From positions 5,473,519 through 5,537,518 of the forward strand of contig OZ020521.1 of NCBI GenBank assembly GCA_963971425.1: a stretch of 64,000 nucleotides of DNA, given 5' to 3'. Position numbers and translations under genes: made by a program. Source of the stretch: Bryoerythrophyllum caledonicum (taxonomy: Eukaryota > Streptophyta > Bryopsida > Pottiales > Pottiaceae). Positions 35,627 through 52,936 of the stretch are shown here, in pieces. The notes below the pieces were generated by a model. The model searched no databases. It saw nothing but the letters and a program-made list of their open reading frames with translations, and had not been told where the DNA came from. How positions within the stretch are numbered: the stretch's first letter is position 1; each line of letters opens with the position of its first letter.

Positions 35627-36825
35627 ACAACCGTGCCTTCAATACAAATTTGGTGCTTTTTGCTGCAATCCGCAGGGAAAACGTGTCGGATGCGGAGAGC
35701 GCACCAAATTTTGATGTGGAAAAGGACCTGTCCGCGAACGAAACATGCTGTGATATCATCCGTGGCGGTTGCATCAAGTTTCTGGTCTCCGGTGCTCCCC
35801 AGTTTCTGGTCTCCGGTGTGATGCAGAGTTGCAGTAAAACCCCAAATCGGGCTATTCTCCCCGTTCTCTGTCTCACCGTGGAGATGCTCTTAGAAGCTGA
35901 CCCTAAAACCGCTTGAGCTAGGTGTCACAATTTCTGATTCTTTACGACATAATTCAATTAGGGTATGACCAGAATGTTCGTTAAGGACATGGGATGTCAA
36001 GATCTGAGTGCTGTGTTAGTTGAGCCTTCCCTTCTTGCAAAATGTGAATTGCATCAGCTTGTGGGTGCTACTATGAAATTGGAAAAAACACAACTTGTGG
36101 TACTACACAGTGGTCAGTTTCGTAACGTATTAATTCAAAATGGAGAATGCCCAAATTTTTTGGAAAGTTCATGAGAATTGTCTAGGTGATACTCATGTAA
36201 TGTCAAGGTGATATCCATTGTGTTCAAACCACTACGATCTTTAAAAAATTGGCTAGTAGTGTCACTTCGTATGGAGAGATATGACAATCAATCGATTTGA
36301 ATGGGCAAATTCCTGGTTAAAGTTTAAGAAAAAAATCTGAGTAGAAGTTGAAATACTGTATGAAGTGGTGACTTTCATCCACTACCTGCTGAACTAATAA
36401 TTTTTCGAGATCATAGTGGTTAAGACACAATGGGTATGCATTACACATGTATCACATAGGTATCGCGTATGCATTACACATGTATCATTTAGAAATTGTA
36501 GGGTATCACACAATTATCACCTAGACAAATCTCTTCAAATTTTCAAAAAAATTGAACATTCTCCATTTCAAATGAATTATGTACCAAACTAACCCCTACA
36601 TGGGGTACATGGAATCCTACCTAGATGATATTTCTGAAAAAACCAGATAAACTACTACTGCATTCATACTCATATTTGAACGTATTGTCATAAATCATCA
36701 TAAAAGCATTCAAGATCTACTGTTCAAGAATCCAATACACAATTATATAGTGAAGAGTGAACCCAAGGTCCAAGCATTGTCAACATAACATTCAAGAACA
36801 TTAGCTAGTGCGGCCTTCCATTTAA
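35627..36825. other. Intergenic
   Basis: No supported gene. The sequence 35627-35900 is relatively GC-rich, has a short open frame with no domain, and contains the small duplication TTTCTGGTCTCCGGTG (35780-35818). 36420-36530 repeats CATTACACATGTATCA twice. Confidence 0.4.
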
Positions 36826-37086
36826 CCCTTCAATGCCTACAAGGCCCAAGCAAGATCAAATTTGGTACTTTTTCTCTTCTAACTATTCCACAATTGGCCA
36901 TAGTCTCTCACGTCCTCTTGAACACATTTCAAGCTCCTCGTTAACTTTCCAATCTCCAATCCATGCAAGAATTAACAAACTACAGAGATTTCTGTGAGCT
37001 GGGATCGTACTAAAATGTACCCATATGTAGATGATGTTTCACCTAATCTACTACACTTGTAGATTCTCCACTTAGGCATGAAAGGG
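36826..37086. mobile_element. TTAA-flanked MITE, family 2, second copy
   Basis: 261 bp with ends CCCTTCAATGCCT and, complemented, CCCTTTCATGCCT, flanked by TTAA (36822-36825) and a mutated TTGA (37087-37090). It aligns by eye end to end with 21683-21984. Nothing recognisable lies between it and the PPase stop codon (37091-37407), which is probably 3' UTR. Confidence 0.7.
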
Positions 37087-37407
37087 TTGAGGAGCTTAGA
37101 ACCATTAAGACCAACCTAAAAGAGGCTAATGGAAATAAAGCAAGTGGCCATCAGAGAGAAGAACTAAAGGGAATGAACACAGCCCATCAGAGAAGGAGCG
37201 ACGCTGCCCTAGAATATTTTAAGACCAGGTAAACATGAAACTTACAGAAAATACTTGGCAGAATGAATACCTTGTGAATGGAGAAAATCCTCTCCAGATG
37301 ATAATAGTACATGTCCAAAACAGGTTTCTCAAGAGCAAGACACCACTTTCTTTGTTGAATCTACAACAATGCAAACAAAGCTGATGGTGAGAGGAAGAAT
37401 TGTTACT

Positions 37408-37410
37408 CTA

Positions 37411-37441
<31 letters not shown>

Positions 37442-39193
37442 AAGAGCTCCCACCCTTCGTAGGCTGTGCGCCCTGTCTTGCCTCGGATGGCGTTGAGGGT
37501 GCTCTTGCAGGCGGCGTACACGTTGAAGAAGGAGGTGAGGCCTAACAGGTCCAGCATTGTGAGGTCCTCGGACGCTGGCTCGGCTGGCTCACCTTCCCGA
37601 CCGGAGTTGCCTCCTGCTCCTGTGAGCTCACCCTCATCTTGCATCAAATTCAACTTATATCGTGTCTGTGTGCAAACAATCGACCATTTCATACCAGGAA
37701 TGAGCTGCGTGCAGATCAGCTTGTCGTCCACCAAGCCTGCATCTATGAACTTCATTACGCCTCTCACTTTAACCCTCCCTGTGTACCCATAAGGGAGGTG
37801 GTTACCAAGGATCACCGCGTCCAGAGGATCACCTGCATAACAGACTCTAGATTATCTCCAAAACCTGGTTCCATAATCTCAGGTAAAACACTTTGAACCA
37901 CACCAGCATGCTTGATATCAAGAGCATAGAGTTGCTTGTAAAGTCACCAAAAGTTTCTATGAGATTCCCCTCCTTTTCCATCTCTAAATAGTTCAAAAAT
38001 CAGCTCAAAGGAGGCTACATCACTTGCAAGTCCTGTCTTCGCTCTCAAAGACGGCTGAAACTGGTTTAACTTGAGCTTAGAGACCATCGAGATCTGCATT
38101 GACTGAATTGAGAATGATGACCACCAAGCTTGTTTGATCTAATAACTATGTAAAGTGAGGAAAGAGTAGAGCCAAAACAGGAAGCAAGACCTGGTCTCAA
38201 TGACACAACACTCCAAACCAAAGTATGATATCAAAAGGAAATATTTACCATCTGGTGCAGGAATTGCAGGGACGGAGCCGTAGTTGAAGGGCGAAGGCAT
38301 CGGTCCGACATAGTCCACGGCACCGTCCGGCAATCTCTTCACGAAACTCCCTTTCGGCACTTCCACCACAATGTCCACGAACCCTGGCACCTTCTCCCGC
38401 TGCTGTAACCGAGCCCCTTCAAACATCATTGATTTCTGCCATCTCTCAGTTCTAAGCTAAGAAAATGCATTAAAACTAAGACAACAGAACAAAAACTACG
38501 AAGACCGCATCAAGACTAAGAAAAGTCCACACCAAAAACTAGAAATACACACATCAAAACTGACAAACCTAGACCGAGATGGCAGATCAAACTGAAAAGA
38601 CGCATCAAGATTGTGCATCCGCTCCCCAAACATGTTGGTATCACAACAAAATGCTATCAAAATGAGCCGGTTCCGAAGCTATTAACCTTCTCTTCCCACT
38701 TAAAATTCTATTCACGAACCTCAGCTTCGACGACGCACATCGAGAACGCCACGGATTCAATCTACCGATCGCCTAAGATAGAGAATTCTTAAAGACGAGT
38801 GACTTCAGATTCCAATCTCTCAAGTCAAGCAGAAATTTCACGAACCTAACACAATCTTTCACAGAACAAATTCACGCCACAAATTCGTAAATCACAGCTT
38901 CAACAACCAGAAATTAACGCCACAGATTCACTCTACAGAATTGCCGAACTCCAATCTCTCAAATTCAAGCAGAAGTTTCGCAAAATCGTTCACAGCCCAG
39001 ATCTCAAACCCCAGAACTCCTTGAAGAAAGGTTGAATTCCCACGAAAGAGAAGGAAACGTGGTGACCCACCTGCACTACACGAGAAGCGCCGTTGCTGCG
39101 CGAGTCGAACGCCGGGCTCGCGCAGCTCGGCCGCGCAAACGCCAGCGTCACGGCCGCGCCCCCGCCCCACAGCGCCATCGCCCGATCCATCAT
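37408..39193 (-). CDS. Family I inorganic pyrophosphatase, divergent, probably organellar (3 exons)
   Basis: Exons on the minus strand: 39193-39071, 38435-38249, 37832-37408. Both introns are GT-AG and in phase, giving ~244 aa; an upstream in-frame ATG at 39283 would add 30. Residues 1-41 are Ala/Arg/Ser-rich, which suits an organellar leader. The enzyme hydrolyses pyrophosphate released by biosynthetic reactions. Family features are DIVVEVPKGS, PSPFNYGSVPAIP and the metal-binding DGDPLD, which the second splice junction rebuilds exactly. MKFIDAGLVDDKLI then supplies the remaining acidic ligands, and SFFNVYAACKSTLNAIRGKT precedes GWE, as in the family C terminus. The acidic stretch GELTGAGGNSGREGEPAEPA is an insertion, and the protein ends in nine Gln encoded by a CAG run. 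The Tyr-Glu usual after the KGS motif is absent. Confidence 0.82.
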
Positions 39194-39864
39194 CCGCCCG
39201 AAACAAAACCCCGAAAAAACCCTAAAAAAATCCCTCACAAAAAAACACCTTTCCAATCCACAAACCCTCGCGAATCTCGCCAACCTCGAACCTCTCTCTC
39301 ACGTCGAACTCATCGACGTGCTGGTTTGCAGCGAGGATCTGCTCCGGTGCATGTGCATGTTGGAGGGTTCAGATGAGCCACACAAGCGCAACGAAGAAGA
39401 CGGAGCCACCACCACTATTTTCAAATACTAAAAGCACCAACAAAACCTTTACCGGAAAACGGTCATCAACAACAACAACAGTATTCATCGCAGCAGCAGC
39501 GTGTCAACGAGCGTGGTCATGGCGTCGCCTTCACGCCCCATCTCCAAAACCTGTTTCGATTCTTCACGTTTAGACAGCCGAGACCTTCCTCTGCATGTTG
39601 TTGTTGTTGTCTGATGCGAGAATGAGAGTTGTGAGATTGTTTGCCGGTCGAAGATCGTGCCAATTGGTTGTGCGTTTTGTACGTTTTCATCTGCTGAAGG
39701 GATAGATTTGAGGGTATTGAGATCTGAGGAGGTTTTGGACGTTCATTTGCTGGTGAGAGAGTCCGGGGTTAGCTTGCGGTTGTCCGTTTCTGAGAGATTT
39801 GAGGAGTTTGGATTAGGGTTTTTTCAGATGATGGATTAGGAGTTTCTCTGGAGGTTGTTTTCAG
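39194..39864. promoter_or_regulatory. Head-to-head intergenic region, shared promoter
   Basis: ~0.67 kb between the PPase start (39193, minus; possibly 39283) and the GBP-like start (39865, plus). Both 5' UTRs and both promoters must lie here. There is no obvious TATA box on either side. Repeated CAACAACAACAAC (about 39465-39485) and TTGTTGTTGTTGT (39598-39611) can pair as a stem. Confidence 0.55.
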
Positions 39865-45170
<5,306 letters not shown>

Positions 45171-46089
45171 AGTTTAGCTCTTTGTCCATGAAAACATTTC
45201 GTCTACCTCATCCATACATGGCACTCGGTTTACCTCAACCAAGTTATGCCACTATCGGATGAAGCACTTCAATTTTGCTCCTTAAAATCTAGTTTTTTTT
45301 TCCTAGAGCTCTCTTTTTATGGTTCAGGGATATGTTTCGGTGCCTTTTTAGGGGTATACTTGCCACCTTAGGTTCAGGGATTTTGCCTTGTCTGTACATT
45401 TCAGATTAAATACTTAGGTCTTGACAGGAAAGTAGACTCCAAGACATCCGAGGTAGCTAGCTATTATCAGTTCCTAGCAGTAGACATGGGTCGCCATGAC
45501 TTGTGCAAAGATGATTAAACACCCCTTTTTGAGTTTTCATACATTTTGGGGCCAATACTGTATTTTTTACTGAGTGCGCATTTGCTCTTTTCTCTCGAGC
45601 TTGCAACTCTCTGAACAAATGAATATTTTTGTATGACCACTTCAGCATGGATTGATATCTCTCTCTGGTCTTTTTCTCCAGTTTTTTTCAATGGACTCTG
45701 TTTTCCATTTGATTATAGGCAAAGCTGGGTAGGAAGTTGTGCTGTAATTTTCATGACTTGTTGTCTTTTAACTTCACATGGCCACTGGAGACAAGTTTTC
45801 TATACTCTTATATGAAAACCATGTAGATTGCACTAAAAACAGTTTCAAGAGATGCTGGATCTCGGGGTGGAACACAAAAAATGCTGATATGTTTGGATTT
45901 TCTGGTGGTATCGTTTGGAAGTCAAAGAACAATCTCGTGAGACGTGCAGAGTATATTGATTGATTGCATGAATATTGCAAAGGTCGGCAGATATCCCTCA
46001 CCATTCTTCTTCTATTTTTTTGTTCTTTTTCTTTTTGGTTTCACGGTTTTAGCCACAGTGACAACACAAATTTCTTGGAGACCACACAT
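45171..46089. other. 3' flank of the GBP-like gene
   Basis: 3' UTR and intergenic AT-rich sequence, no further exon seen. Confidence 0.5.
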
Positions 46090-46250
46090 TTGGCGACACA
46101 CAGTTTCTCCTAAAACCATACAAAACCAAATTTTCTCCATAAACATAGATTTGTGCATCCTTTCTGGCGACAAGATGGAGTCCATGTTGTTCATTAGTAG
46201 CAATATGGCAACAGTCATCAATGGAATTTTGGGCGGTGCAAAACCACAAG
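46090..46250 (+). repeat. Dispersed repeat, third location of the 28.2/29.3 kb family
   Basis: Contains TTTCTCCT, AAACCATACAAAACCAAA, TTTCTCCATAAACATAGA, TTGTGCATCCTTTCTGGCGA and TGTTCATTAGTAGCAATATG, in the order seen at 28240-28390 and 29270-29550. It may be a noncoding transposon fragment; no ends recognised. Confidence 0.65.
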
Positions 46251-46464
46251 TTTCCCACTTTTTCCGGGAATGTTCTTTCTTTGGAAATATTTTTTTGCCT
46301 TTCGGCTTCAAATCGCCTAAAAAAAAGGGGTTGTCCATGAGTTGGGACTTACCTTGCTTGTCGCATGGATGAATATTGTTGCGGTCCACATCTCATTTTG
46401 AAGTGTCTACATTTTTGCAATGCCTAATATGCAAAATATGTCACGAATCTAAAATGGAACCTTA

Positions 46465-46560
46465 ACCCTGTAACCCCTGAAGGACCATTTGTAACCTACA
46501 TGGGAACAATTCGATTTTGGGCAGGTTCCTAAAAATCCATTTTTTAAGATAACGTCTTGA
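46465..46560. mobile_element. TTAA MITE fragment (family 1), left end
   Basis: CCCCTGAAGGACC preceded by TGTAA (degenerate TTAA), then TTTTGGGCAGGTTCCTAAAA as at 7318-7340. The right end was not found; 46561-47291 is AT-rich with no gene. Confidence 0.5.
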
Positions 46561-47291
46561 AATTTGTACTCCTAAGAAATACGGGTTATCTTTGTGGGGA
46601 ATTTTTTTTTGGGGGGGGGACTAGTAGGGAAAAAGGTTGTGGTGCTTCAGACATAAAATGCTCGACTCTTTTGGCAGCTGGGCAGGATACTATAGAGATG
46701 AATAGTGCTATTGTAGAGTTGGCAATTGCACTCTTTTGAGGCGGGTAGTAGTGAAGGAAAGTTCTTGACTACCTTCATTGTTTTCACCTAAAAATGCATA
46801 GAAATTAAGGATTTTACTTTTTTCAAAAAATAAATTTTGTTGCTCTAAGAATATGACATAATGATTCTATTCAGCATTTGGATATTAGATCCAACAATGT
46901 ATTTCTCTATTTAAAGAATACGATTGCTTTCCTAAGTGAAGTTCCACTTTCTATACCCCTAGTTGTTGCAAATCCATTTTTCTTATTGAAAACACCTCGA
47001 GTACTTGTGATTTTTGACGTGCAATGACTTAACACAAGGTGGAACATAGATCCATTGAGTTCATGCAATGTGGAATGGAAAAATATGCGATTATCTTGAG
47101 TCAAAGTATGTTGAACCAGTCCAGGCATAGTAGAAAACAATTTTGCACTTTTCAAATGCATTTCTCATTCAATCTATACGGCAAAGCTTACAAAAAAAAT
47201 TAGGGTATTTTTCCAAAAATTTAGCTTGAAGATCCAACAATTTAATATAGTAAAAAGGCGTTTGAATAAGTCTAATAATATCTCATCTCAG

Positions 47292-47295
47292 AGTG
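47292..47295. repeat. Target-site duplication AGTG, left
   Basis: AGTG directly before the terminal AACATGCAATTAAG of the 15-kb element; identical to 62348-62351. Confidence 0.75.
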
Positions 47296-47833
47296 AACAT
47301 GCAATTAAGCAATTATGCACTTAGCCAAGTGCATAAAACGGCGCTAAAAAACAACAAGATTTTCTTGAAAATTTTAATTTAAAATTAAAAAAATAAAAAA
47401 AATAGTATCACTTTTGAACTAAATTTACATGTCTGTAGCGTTAAATCTTGGCTTCTATATGTACATGTAAGAGATATACATTCTTTATTTGCTAATACTT
47501 ATAAAGAATACATGATTATTAATCTGATTTTTGTCCGTTTTAAGATTGTAACAATGATGTACTTACATTTTGTAGATACACGTTTGTATGATTATACAAT
47601 TTTAGAGTACATCTCACTACAGTACAATTTATAAAAGATGCAATAATAAAAGACACAATTTAGTGAGAAAGTGTGCGGTATCTCACTGTTTATTATATGC
47701 AAAAACATACTAAGTTAATCAAACAATTAATAACTTTTGTAAAGAAATATTGAAATCGAACATATCACATTAAACTTAAACATATCAAATATATCATACT
47801 GATCTATCTGCCACAAAAACATCACTTGCTCTA

Positions 47834-50800
47834 CTATGCTATAGCAGAAAGGCTCTCATCATCCTCCGGTGACTCGACTCCCTCTACGTGTCCTATGGCA
47901 TTCGCTACCATAGCGGACAATTCATGAGTCTGCACCGGATGATCTATCGTATCTCCAAGACTTATGGACGCAGACTCAACATATTCGTAACTGCCTGGCT
48001 CACCGTGCCGTGTGTGTCTTACACCATCATCATTATAGTAGAAGCCATCCTTAAACAACATCTCTCGGTCTGAGGAGAAAGCCCCCTGAAAGGCACTGAC
48101 GTCCTCCGACACGCCAGATCCTGGAACGGAAGTCAATATCGGTCGTGTATCACTTCCAGTACCTACAACCCTCTCTTGTGTCTCTGATTCAATTTGTGCT
48201 TGAGAAGACCCCGAAGGCTGCCGAACCCTCATCTGCACGAAGAAAAATTCAAGCGAATCGGACAATTCTTGCTCTACCTCAAGTCTTTGAGAAACTAATG
48301 TATTTGCCTCTCTTCCCATTGCCACCAAACTATCCACTATACCAATCTCTTCCATCCTCTCCATAGGTGTCCCTGACATCTCTCCCAAAGTGTCTCCCAC
48401 CGTTGGCTGCGTTGATGGAATCCTCTCCCTTGCAGGAGACTTATCCACTTCTTCTTCATCGGTGCTTGAGTCCTCATCGGTCAAGCTATTGTCAGACGAA
48501 TAATATTCTGGTCCAGGTGAACGTGGCAATCTCTCATTCAAAGTTCCTTCCTCGACGTCGTCGTTCTCTTGCATGTCTCCACCAATCGCCTCTTCGGTCT
48601 CTTGTGTGGTGTTAGGAGCCACATTTGGTCCACTTGTTGTCTCAGTGATCAACATTTGTCCTTGGAAATTGTTGCACAATTCATTGTCTAGGAATCTAGC
48701 CCTCTCCGTGCAATCGTCAATGACAATGATCTCAGATCCCTGGAAATTCCCTTGAAGGATCCTAGGAATGGCCGTGGAAATACCACATGCCACTAAACCC
48801 CAACCTTGAGGCAAGTATGGACCCACGAGCCTAGAGAGCTCCGTTGGAGATCTCTCCAGATGATCAGCTTCAGAAGGCTTGCATGTATCACTCCATAAAT
48901 CCTGAAATACAAGTGGAAGTGGACAATCCCCTGAAACATAGTTGGGACCAGGGGAAGTACCAATAGGATGCTGCATGCAAATCACAACAGCTCCAATTGG
49001 TTGTACCATTTGCTGCAAGCGCCCACTCTCTGTAAAATCGAGAGCATACGGATCAACTGAGTTGGGATCAAATGCCCAAATTCCATGCCGCATAGAACAA
49101 CCCTCAGGAAGCTTTAACTTCGCGAACAACTCTTCATTGGCGTACACAGCCGGTGGTAATAAAAAGATGACGTTCCATCGTTCAATGTTTGTCATCCATA
49201 ATGCGAGTTGTGCAAACGCTCTAGATAATTGCTCATCATCCCATGGACCATCTCCATGCCTCCCACCGCCACGCCGACAATCAATCACCCACAAGCATGG
49301 TTTTCCCAATCGTACATGATCTGAATGAAATAACCCTCTTCTAAACCGAACCATAAGAGAGTTTTGTGGATCATCAGGACCTGGCTTCTGAACTTGCATT
49401 TGCCATTCCCAACTAGCAGTGCTCAAATCTGCCACATCCACAAATAAACCATTGTATCCACGCCCCCCTGCTGCAACATTATGATAATGATATTTGATGG
49501 AAGGAGGGATGAGATGGACTATGTCGTCCAGCTTAGACACCTTCTCTCGTACAGGAGCAATCCATGCCGTTTTCGTAGGAGCATCCAAATGCTTTGCCAA
49601 GGTATAAAGTTGTCCCTTGCCCCTTGGAAAATACTTCAATACGGATATACAAAAGAACTCCTCCATAGAACTTGGTGCAAATTCTTTGTTGTCCACCATC
49701 AACCAACGGATGATATTCATCACCGCTTCTCCCCTCTGAATCCGATCAACCGCAAAGGCAATGGTACGGCGCTGTGGAATCTTGTCGTCTACGCCATTGA
49801 AGTAATACTATTGGCGAGGTCTACGCCCGTTTATCCCCAACGGCTTAGCTACACATGATCGTATCAGCTGTAGATAATGTGAATCTGGAATCCAGCTGAG
49901 CGGCCTCAACCAATTCTGAGTCATCACCTTTCGTTTCGGTCGCACATCCACATTGGAATCCAACTCTCTCTTCTGTGCATATTGCTTCCACTTTGTCTCT
50001 TCCTTCTTGCTGTAAAAAAGAAGTCCATCTTCGTAGTCTTTGCAGACACGAATGATAGCATCAAAACAATCATCGCTCGGATTCCAGGCATGACGGTTAG
50101 GTCCTGCATGTTCTTGGCCAACTTCTTAATCGTAACTTCATTACCGCCAGCCATCTTGTGCAACTTATGCACTGCGCTCGCGGCACTCACCAAAGCAATG
50201 CCTCTGCGTGCATCATCCCCACGGACCAAGCTATTGGGCCTCCCATATAGAACCCAAATCTGGCGGAGCTTCCTTAAATCCTCTTCCACGGTGGAATATG
50301 ATGTTCTCTCCCACTCCGCTACATTGATCCGCACCGACTTATCAATGTAAAAACGACGATCATCATATACCACAAAGGTTGCCTCCCGCCGCTCAAAAAA
50401 CTCGAGGTACTCAATTGTGGGGATCTTATCATTCCTCCATTGTTCCTGCGCAAATTTGCAAGTTGCGACTATGTGTTGCCCATCCACTGGCTCCCAAATA
50501 ATATGGTCTTCAAGCCAAGCCAACTGAGATCCTACACCACCATTTACAGAAGCACTCCCGTATGTAAGGAAAACGCGCTCAAACTCTCGTGCTGCCCCTT
50601 CATTCGGAAACGGCACCTCTTCCTGCAAAATCGTACCGTCGCCGGTAGTAGTATGCAAAATGTATCTAATCGGTCGAAGTACCAATCTGCTCACCCGGTT
50701 CTTGAACTTTGGATCTCTTAAGCGGCTATACACATCTGTAGCCCTCTTCTGTGATAAAACTCGATGGTTCGTTTCTGGATTTTCCACTGAGACAATGCGA

Positions 50801-51834
50801 TCTACATGTGCGTTAAATACAATGTTCCCCCACAACGATCCTTTCAAAATCTCCTCCGTTGTAGGCACTGGAACTTTGTATGTATGTGAAGTTGGAACAT
50901 AATTTGGCATCTGTCTTTCCTCCTCTGAATCCTCTGCGGGGTCGTTTTCAAGATTGTGAAACTCTTCTTCCTCCTGCGTCACGGGTGACAAATTTACAGT
51001 ACCTCCCGAGGTAGATGTAGGGATCCTACAATGAGATGTAGACGCTCTGAGTCTTGACCTTGGAACCCTGCCACCCGATCCTGAAGCTCTCCCTATCAGC
51101 CTTGTACCTCTCGCATCCAAACCTAAAGAACCTCCACCAGAACCAGAACTTACATCCCTCTGATCCCGTCGTGGCCGCTTTGAAGGACGTTCCCTTCGTA
51201 CTGGAGGACGAGGTGATGTAGGCATATCAATGGATGCGGTAGACTGTTGGTCCCCACGCCTACGCCTCTCCCCTGCAGGTTGCCAATCCAATTGCGGTCG
51301 ACGTGCAATAGCACGATAAACTGGTTCTGTCTCTTCTGGTTCTTCTGGTAGAGCTTGAGCTGCAGCACTTGTTGGATCCGCTGTCCGTATTGCCTCATAT
51401 CTAATATGCTCATTCATATACCTCTTTGCCTGTAGCACCATCTCTGGCGATAATGCCAGACAAGCCAAAACATTATTGTGTCTAGCAGTACGTACTGTAG
51501 GATGTATGCTGACCCAAAATGTCTGTAGTGATTTGAGTAATTTCACTTGTCCTGGATTCTGGATGAGACTTGCTGGGACAGGTGCTAGAAGCAACTTCTT
51601 AGAAAGAGAAAACTTCACCGGTGTTGTATTAGGATCTGATACCAACGTCACATATACCATATCATTAGGTCGGCCAGAGATTGCTTGGATTTCGCCGCAA
51701 CGTCTCCCCAATCCTGATGAACGCTTCGTTAGCTCAAAGGAATAAATTGTCACCCACAAGAATGGCTTAAACGGCTCCACTTCCGCAATCCACCAGCCAT
51801 GGCTCTCCCAGTCCTTCTCAATATTAGGTGCCAT
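47834..51834 (-). pseudogene. Large element-encoded protein of unknown function, interrupted by one frameshift and one TAG
   Basis: Two open frames, 51834-49924 and 49723-47834, are parts of one ~1,330-codon unit. From ~50100 the +1 frame reads sensibly (RHAWNPSDDCFDAIIRVCKD, LLFYSKKEETKWKQYAQKRE, TQNWLRPLSWIPDSHYLQLI) into the second frame, passing a single TAG at 49810-49808 (RRPRQ-stop-YYFNGVDDK). The 50104-50144 segment has GT...AG ends and would restore the frame if spliced, but 41 nt is very short for an intron. The N terminus (GWWIAEVEPFKPFLWVTIYS, GEIQAISGRPNDMVYVTLVS) could be a small beta-barrel reader. A basic Arg-rich linker follows. In the second half, GWGLVACGISTAIPRIL then SEIIVIDDCTERARFLD faintly resembles a methyltransferase nucleotide-binding loop. 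The C terminus is acidic. I do not recognise the family. Confidence 0.6.
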
Positions 51835-51945
51835 AACGCCACTCTAAAAACCTGAATGACATTACCATGCAATAGTAATTATTAGTATGGTGTAAAATTT
51901 ATTCTTGTTTGTTTAGTTTTTCAATCTTAAAGATAATAAGAAATT

Positions 51946-52560
51946 AGCATATTAATTCAAATCAAACATTTTGACACATTGTCGCACATTGTCGCACATT
52001 GTCAAGCAAGGTACCAAAAATTGTTCTTCCTTTCTACATAAAACTTTATGATTTTCATATTTTTTACTTTTTATTTTCCCCACGGCATTATGTGGTGTAA
52101 ATCTTCTTATTGACCATTCGGATTATCATTCTAAAACATATTAAGTTCACAAAAAAATAAAACGTGAATTAACAATTTTTGAACCTCCAATCCTTGCACA
52201 ATTTTTTTGAATATGCTACACCTTTTATTTACCTCTACAAATTGGTGTACAAGGTACTCATATCATGCTTAACATGGTGGGAACGAATTAGACCTTGTGT
52301 AGTGCAAAAATTGGACACCAAGTGAAGTCAAAGTCTGCTGATCCACATAAAGCAGTGAAGAAAAAGAACCCTTTCCTATACTTCAAACACTATAATCTTT
52401 CAATCCGTGCGGTCAAAGTCTTTGAAATTTGGTGTCCATGGTAGTTAATAGGTCTTAATTGAGATCCTACGGTTAAAACTAGAAATATAACCTTTGATTT
52501 TCTTCATTACTCATTGGACTGAGACGAGTAGTTTTGAAGTGTTTTTGGTTTGAAAATGGC
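51946..52560 (+). repeat. Internal inverted repeat, left arm
   Basis: Runs inverted to 56325-56915. Shared landmarks are the outer TCAAACATTTTGACACA versus TGTGAAAATGTTTGA, TTCTACATAAAA, TTTTTACTTTTTATTTT, CTTATTGACCATTCGGATTA, AAAAAATAAAACGTGA, GCACAATTTTTTTGAATATG and GACTTTGACTTCACTT (complement). The arms are clearly homologous but diverged, weaker toward the inner end. The left arm lies just upstream of the 51834 start codon. Confidence 0.75.
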
Positions 52561-52654
52561 TTCGTAATAACTTCAAGTTTTTGTAACCGTACAATTTTTT
52601 AACTCTACCAGTTGGTGTATATGCCCTTCAAGTGAACTAATGTATAAATGAAAT

Positions 52655-52936
52655 AACCTCAAAGTCAAATGACCTCCAAATAAAATGACCTCTGAATGAA
52701 ATTACCTCAAATGAAATTACCTCCAAATAAAAGATGACCTCCAAATAAAATTACCTCCAAATGAAAAATGGCTTCTAGATGAAATGTCCTCAAAATGAAA
52801 GATGACCTCCAGATGAAATGACCTCCAATTGATATGACCTCCAAATGAAAGATGACCTCCAATTGATATGACCTCCAATTGATATGACCTCCAAATGAAA
52901 GATGACCTCCACAGAAAATGACCTGTAAATGATAGA
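52655..52936 (+). repeat. Minisatellite, ATGACCTCCAAATGAAAG type
   Basis: ~15 imperfect units of 16-19 bp, each with GACCTCC or a variant, over ~280 bp. Some units form higher-order pairs (ATGACCTCCAATTGAT alternating with ATGACCTCCAAATGAAAG). Confidence 0.85.

Noticed and set aside
50104..50144. A 41-nt GT-AG intron in the minus-strand element gene
   Set aside because: It would restore the frame, but it is much shorter than the other introns of this window (~80 nt and more), and the skipped stretch (EVTIKKLAKNM) reads like protein. A frameshift is more likely.
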